DNA from: Dorea sp. AF36-15AT
Lineage (GTDB): Bacteria > Bacillota > Clostridia > Lachnospirales > Lachnospiraceae
Assembly (NCBI RefSeq): GCF_003477705.1
Contig: NZ_QUDV01000017.1
Location: 1 to 15,734 of the forward strand
Direction: 5' to 3'
Length of the DNA: 15,734 bases
Shown: one piece after another, positions 13,721 through 15,734 of the stretch
Position numbering within the stretch: the first letter of the stretch is position 1
Layout: every line of letters begins with the position of its first letter
Made by a program: the position numbers and the translations under genes
The notes under the pieces: model-generated
The model's database searches: none
What the model was told of the DNA's origin: nothing
Seen by the model: the letters and a program-made list of their open reading frames with translations, nothing else

Positions 13721-14367
13721 ATATATCCCAGTCCTCTCACATTCGCTATCTCTTCTGTTCCAAGTTTATTCTTCAGTCTGCTTATATTGACAGTAACCGT
13801 ATTATCATCGACAAATTGACCGTCTATATCCCATACATGCTCCAGGATACTTTCTTTTGAAACAATCTGTCCTGCATTCTCCCAGAGATACAGCAACAGA
13901 GAGAATTCTTTCTTACTTAAAGTAACTGGTTCATCCCCTTTATACACCTGCATCGTTTTCATATGCACCGTAATCTCTCCGGAAGACATAATCTGTGCCT
14001 GTACCTTAGAAAGCCGTCTCATCAATGCGTTCACCTTCGACACCAAAGCCATCAGTGAAAATGGTTTGGTAATATAATCATCTGCCCCTGTATCATAACC
14101 ATTTACAATATCTATTTCCTGATCCAAAGCCGTAAGATAGATAAGATATGTATCTCCACCTGCACGTACCATCCTTCCAAAATCCAGTCCTGTACCATCC
14201 GGCAATGTAATATCGCTGATAACAAGAGCATAATCTCCTTTTTGAAATGCTTCTTTTGCTTCCTTTATTGTATAAACCTGACGAACCTCATACCCTTCCC
14301 GTGAAAGTAACAGGGCAATTCCCCGATTTAGATTCAAGTCATCCTCCAGTAATAATATTTTCTGCAT
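13693..14367 (-). CDS. OmpR/PhoB-family response regulator
   Basis: This 224-residue regulator starts at ATG 14367, six bases after GGTGGAG. A GTG twelve bases further upstream lies inside that ribosome site and is rejected. The receiver domain (about 1-115) has the acidic pair Asp9-Asp10, phospho-acceptor Asp52 (VISDITLPDG), Thr79 and Lys101. The C-terminal winged helix (about 130-220) has TLSKKEFSLLLYLWENAG, VDDNTVTVNISRLKNKL and the final VRGLGYIW. It forms a two-component pair with the overlapping kinase and probably binds the TTGTAA repeats before the ABC genes. It has its own promoter at 14406-14434. Confidence 0.95.
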   Translation of the reverse strand: MQKILLLEDDLNLNRGIALLLSREGYEVRQVYTIKEAKEAFQKGDYALVISDITLPDGTGLDFGRMVRAGGDTYLIYLTALDQEIDIVNGYDTGADDYITKPFSLMALVSKVNALMRRLSKVQAQIMSSGEITVHMKTMQVYKGDEPVTLSKKEFSLLLYLWENAGQIVSKESILEHVWDIDGQFVDDNTVTVNISRLKNKLGTEEIANVRGLGYIWTGKVNKN

Positions 14368-14405
14368 CAAATACTCCACCTCTATTTGTAATAACCTGTT
14401 CTTTT

Positions 14406-14434
14406 ATCATATCAGTCCTATCTTTTGTCTACAA
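14406..14434 (-). promoter_or_regulatory. Promoter of the two-component operon
   Basis: On the minus strand, TTGTAG (14434-14429), a 17-bp spacer and an extended -10 TGA-TATGAT (TATGAT at 14411-14406) place the start near 14399, about 32 bases before the ATG. The TTGTAA repeats of the ABC promoter are absent, so autoregulation is not evident. Confidence 0.55.
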
Positions 14435-14465
14435 TAAAAATAAAATTAACATACATACTTTTCCT

Positions 14466-14576
14466 TCATATGTTCAAGGATTTCACCGGATACTGCTTCA
14501 GAAATCGATCAATCCATTTCTGATTGCTTCTCTGTAACATCCGAAGTCTGGATAAAAGCTGTAGACAACTGCAGCT
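14466..14576 (-). pseudogene. Possible remnant of a lost gene
   Basis: A short open stretch on the minus strand encodes up to 36 residues, ending LKQYPVKSLNI. From its ATG at 14540 it gives 24 residues with an amphipathic, basic character (QRSNQKWIDRFLKQY). It has no ribosome site and begins right after a stop codon. It could be the tail of a decayed gene between the unknown protein and the two-component operon, or chance. Otherwise 14435-14592 shows nothing. Confidence 0.2.
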
Positions 14577-14592
14577 CTATGTTACTAAAGTC

Positions 14593-15009
14593 CTATCCAT
14601 CAATACAGGAGTTATAGAATGCCGTGAAGATACCGTCAAATTCCATTTCAATAATATGTAGGCTGTCCATTGTGTGCTCCAGATAAGTCAGTGTTCCTCT
14701 ATCCAAATCTATACTCGGCTTTCCTAGTGAGTTTGCTATTACATCTGGATTTGTAATTCCAAACATCTCCTTTATATCCGGCATAAGATAATCCACGATA
14801 TCCGGCAGCCTTTTCTCATACGCCTGTGCCAGTTCAACTGCATGCTTCTCATAATCGGAATGTATACTGTCACAGACAAATTCAATCCCGTTTATTTCCA
14901 TCTTATAGTAATCATTATTCTCATCATAGACAAACGCTGTACCCTTACTTTTTTTATTTTTTTCCAAAATCCCCATGATATATCTACACTTTCCCGGTTC
15001 TTCCGCCAT
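14593..15009 (-). CDS. Hypothetical protein, 138 residues
   Basis: I do not recognise this family. The protein is acidic, soluble, and has no signal peptide or membrane segment. Strands in the first half (TAFVYDENNDYYKMEINGIEFVCDSI) lead into a helical middle (HAVELAQAYEKRLPDIVDYLMPDIKEMF). The strand-rich end contains LTYLEHTMDSLHIIEMEFDG. This outline resembles small immunity-type or DUF2004/DUF2262-like proteins, but the resemblance is weak. The ATG at 15009 has no clear ribosome site; Met12 (14976) has GGGAAAG 12 bases upstream, too far to be convincing. The gene follows the GGADGPT protein by 22 bases and is probably co-transcribed. Confidence 0.55.
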   Translation of the reverse strand: MAEEPGKCRYIMGILEKNKKSKGTAFVYDENNDYYKMEINGIEFVCDSIHSDYEKHAVELAQAYEKRLPDIVDYLMPDIKEMFGITNPDVIANSLGKPSIDLDRGTLTYLEHTMDSLHIIEMEFDGIFTAFYNSCIDG

Positions 15010-15031
15010 ACACAGTCTAAAAAACTGTAAC

Positions 15032-15265
15032 TTAATGCTTACGTTTGTAAAAAATAACTCCTGCCAAAATCAATAAAATAATTCCAACTACAATCATAAA
15101 AATAAAATTATCAACATTTAACTTCCCTGCTATGAAAATAGAAGTCGGGCCATCCGCACCACCAATAACAGAAACGGCTGTGTTTTCTTTCTGCTTCAGT
15201 ACAATGCCAATGACTGCCAATACAATTCCTAAAATTCCGGCTATGATTCCCAATCGCTTTTTCAT
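15032..15265 (-). CDS. Small two-helix membrane protein with OadB-type GGADGPT motif
   Basis: The start is ATG 15265, behind GAGGTGG; the GTG nine bases upstream lies in the ribosome site. The product has 77 residues. A membrane helix at about 5-23 is followed by the loop motif IGGADGPTSIFIAGK (34-48), a second helix at about 54-73 and a basic end (YKRKH). The motif is the hallmark of the beta subunit of sodium-pumping decarboxylases (oxaloacetate, glutaconyl-CoA and methylmalonyl-CoA), where its Asp belongs to the ion path. Those subunits are about 400 residues with many helices, so this protein cannot be a pump by itself. Automatic annotation would probably mislabel it as a decarboxylase subunit. 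The true function is unknown. Confidence 0.75.
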   Translation of the reverse strand: MKKRLGIIAGILGIVLAVIGIVLKQKENTAVSVIGGADGPTSIFIAGKLNVDNFIFMIVVGIILLILAGVIFYKRKH

Positions 15266-15326
15266 TGCTACCACCTCAAATCATTTTTATCTGCTCAATC
15301 AAATGTAAATTGTTATGCAAGTATTT

Positions 15327-15656
15327 CTATGCAAATGAAGCATAGATAACCCATATTTCTGCAAACATTACCAATAAAAGTACACCATCTATCATCCAAT
15401 TAAACTGAATGTCCGTTAAGAAAGTTTTTGAATGTGTCAGGCAATATTTTACTTTTTCTCGTCCAGTCAAAAAAGTGATAAGCACTTGTAATATAGGAAA
15501 TAAAAATATTTGTATTTTTCTTCCATAATCATCCGCAATCCCATTTGCAAAATGTACTGGAATAATACTCGGTAAGAAAAATATACTTACAAGAGCAAGC
15601 AAAAATCCTATTATACAAATTATCCATGTGAATTTTCTAGTATTGATAAATTTCAT
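15327..15656 (-). CDS. Small membrane protein, DUF1648-like
   Basis: The start is ATG 15656, five bases after AAGGA; the frame is open further upstream, but without a ribosome site. The product has 109 residues. Membrane segments lie at about 9-29, 50-64 and 88-107. The first loop carries IPVHFANGIADDYGRK, which matches the DUF1648 signature (PxHF...G.AD.Y/WG.K) seen in the SdpI family of peptide-toxin immunity proteins and their relatives. It is shorter than SdpI, which has an extra C-terminal domain. Its place ahead of the GGADGPT protein and the sensor/transporter genes would fit a role in envelope protection, but this is inferred. Confidence 0.7.
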   Translation of the reverse strand: MKFINTRKFTWIICIIGFLLALVSIFFLPSIIPVHFANGIADDYGRKIQIFLFPILQVLITFLTGREKVKYCLTHSKTFLTDIQFNWMIDGVLLLVMFAEIWVIYASFA

Positions 15657-15734
15657 AACAATCCTTCTTTCTGCTAAATTCAAGTTGAACAAAATCGCTG
15701 CGCGATGGTCTGCCAAGGCTGTGGCGCAGCTTTC
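15657..15734. other. G+C-rich end with inverted repeat, no gene seen
   Basis: GCTGCGC (15697-15703) is perfectly complementary to GCGCAGC (15724-15730). The last 40 bases are markedly richer in G+C than the flanking minus-strand genes. On the minus strand the repeat is followed by GATTTTG, so a terminator of an upstream gene is possible. A boundary with other DNA is the alternative. Confidence 0.35.

Noticed and set aside
9238..14367. Labelling the sensor-transporter cluster as BceRSAB
   Set aside because: Permease topology and the kinase's external sensor differ from Bce proteins, so a gene symbol would be misleading.
15032..15265. Calling the GGADGPT protein an oxaloacetate decarboxylase subunit
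   Set aside because: Only the short motif matches. The protein is about one fifth of the usual length and has two membrane helices instead of many.
1..15734. CRISPR array, tRNA, rRNA, insertion sequence or integrase
   Set aside because: No regular spaced repeats, cloverleaf, rRNA-like sequence, transposase or recombinase was recognised on either strand.

Overview
The window looks like a gut Firmicute of the Lachnospiraceae type. It has A+T-rich intergenic DNA, strong AAGGAGG-like ribosome binding sites, intrinsic terminators, and gene families (DUF5697, DUF6100, a MetLys-variant Walker A coupling protein, an S1-domain partner) that I associate with integrative conjugative elements (ICEs) of Clostridia. 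Species cannot be read from the sequence.

Left part (1-8760, plus strand) is part of a mobile-element backbone. A structured, repeat-bearing region (1-369) precedes a protein with two winged-helix-like segments (370) and an ArpU/sigma-region-4-like protein (1548). A stand-alone MerR/TipAS regulator with its own promoter and terminator sits next (2150-3127). It is followed by a non-coding stretch with a promoter, a terminator and a palindrome array (3172-3353). Then come DUF5697 (3388), a DUF6100-like protein with a RusA-like C-terminus (3922), a winged-helix protein starting with TTG (4733), a VirD4/TraG coupling ATPase (5829) and an S1-repeat protein (7816). A terminator overlaps the S1 stop codon. 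No relaxase, VirB4, integrase or oriT is recognisable, so only part of the element is present.

Middle (8862-9190) is a compact locus with the full layout of a type I toxin-antitoxin system. A 26-residue membrane peptide is encoded on the plus strand, and a convergent antisense RNA promoter lies inside the toxin terminator. The toxin mRNA has a strong but sequestered ribosome binding site.

Right part (9238-15734, minus strand) reads from right to left. It holds a small DUF1648-like membrane protein, a 77-residue protein carrying the GGADGPT signature of decarboxylase beta subunits, an unrecognised 138-residue protein, a response regulator, a histidine kinase, an ABC ATPase and an 820-residue FtsX-type permease. 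The regulator/kinase pair probably senses an envelope stress or peptide. It would act on a TTGTAA-N5-TTGTAA site in front of the ABC genes. The likely output is export or removal of an antimicrobial compound, but the substrate is unknown.

Points most worth a second look: the MerR gene has a TipA-style internal start exactly at Met110; the type I toxin-antitoxin locus; the RusA-like signature in the DUF6100-like protein; the GGADGPT mini-protein; and the repeat-rich leader of the first gene.
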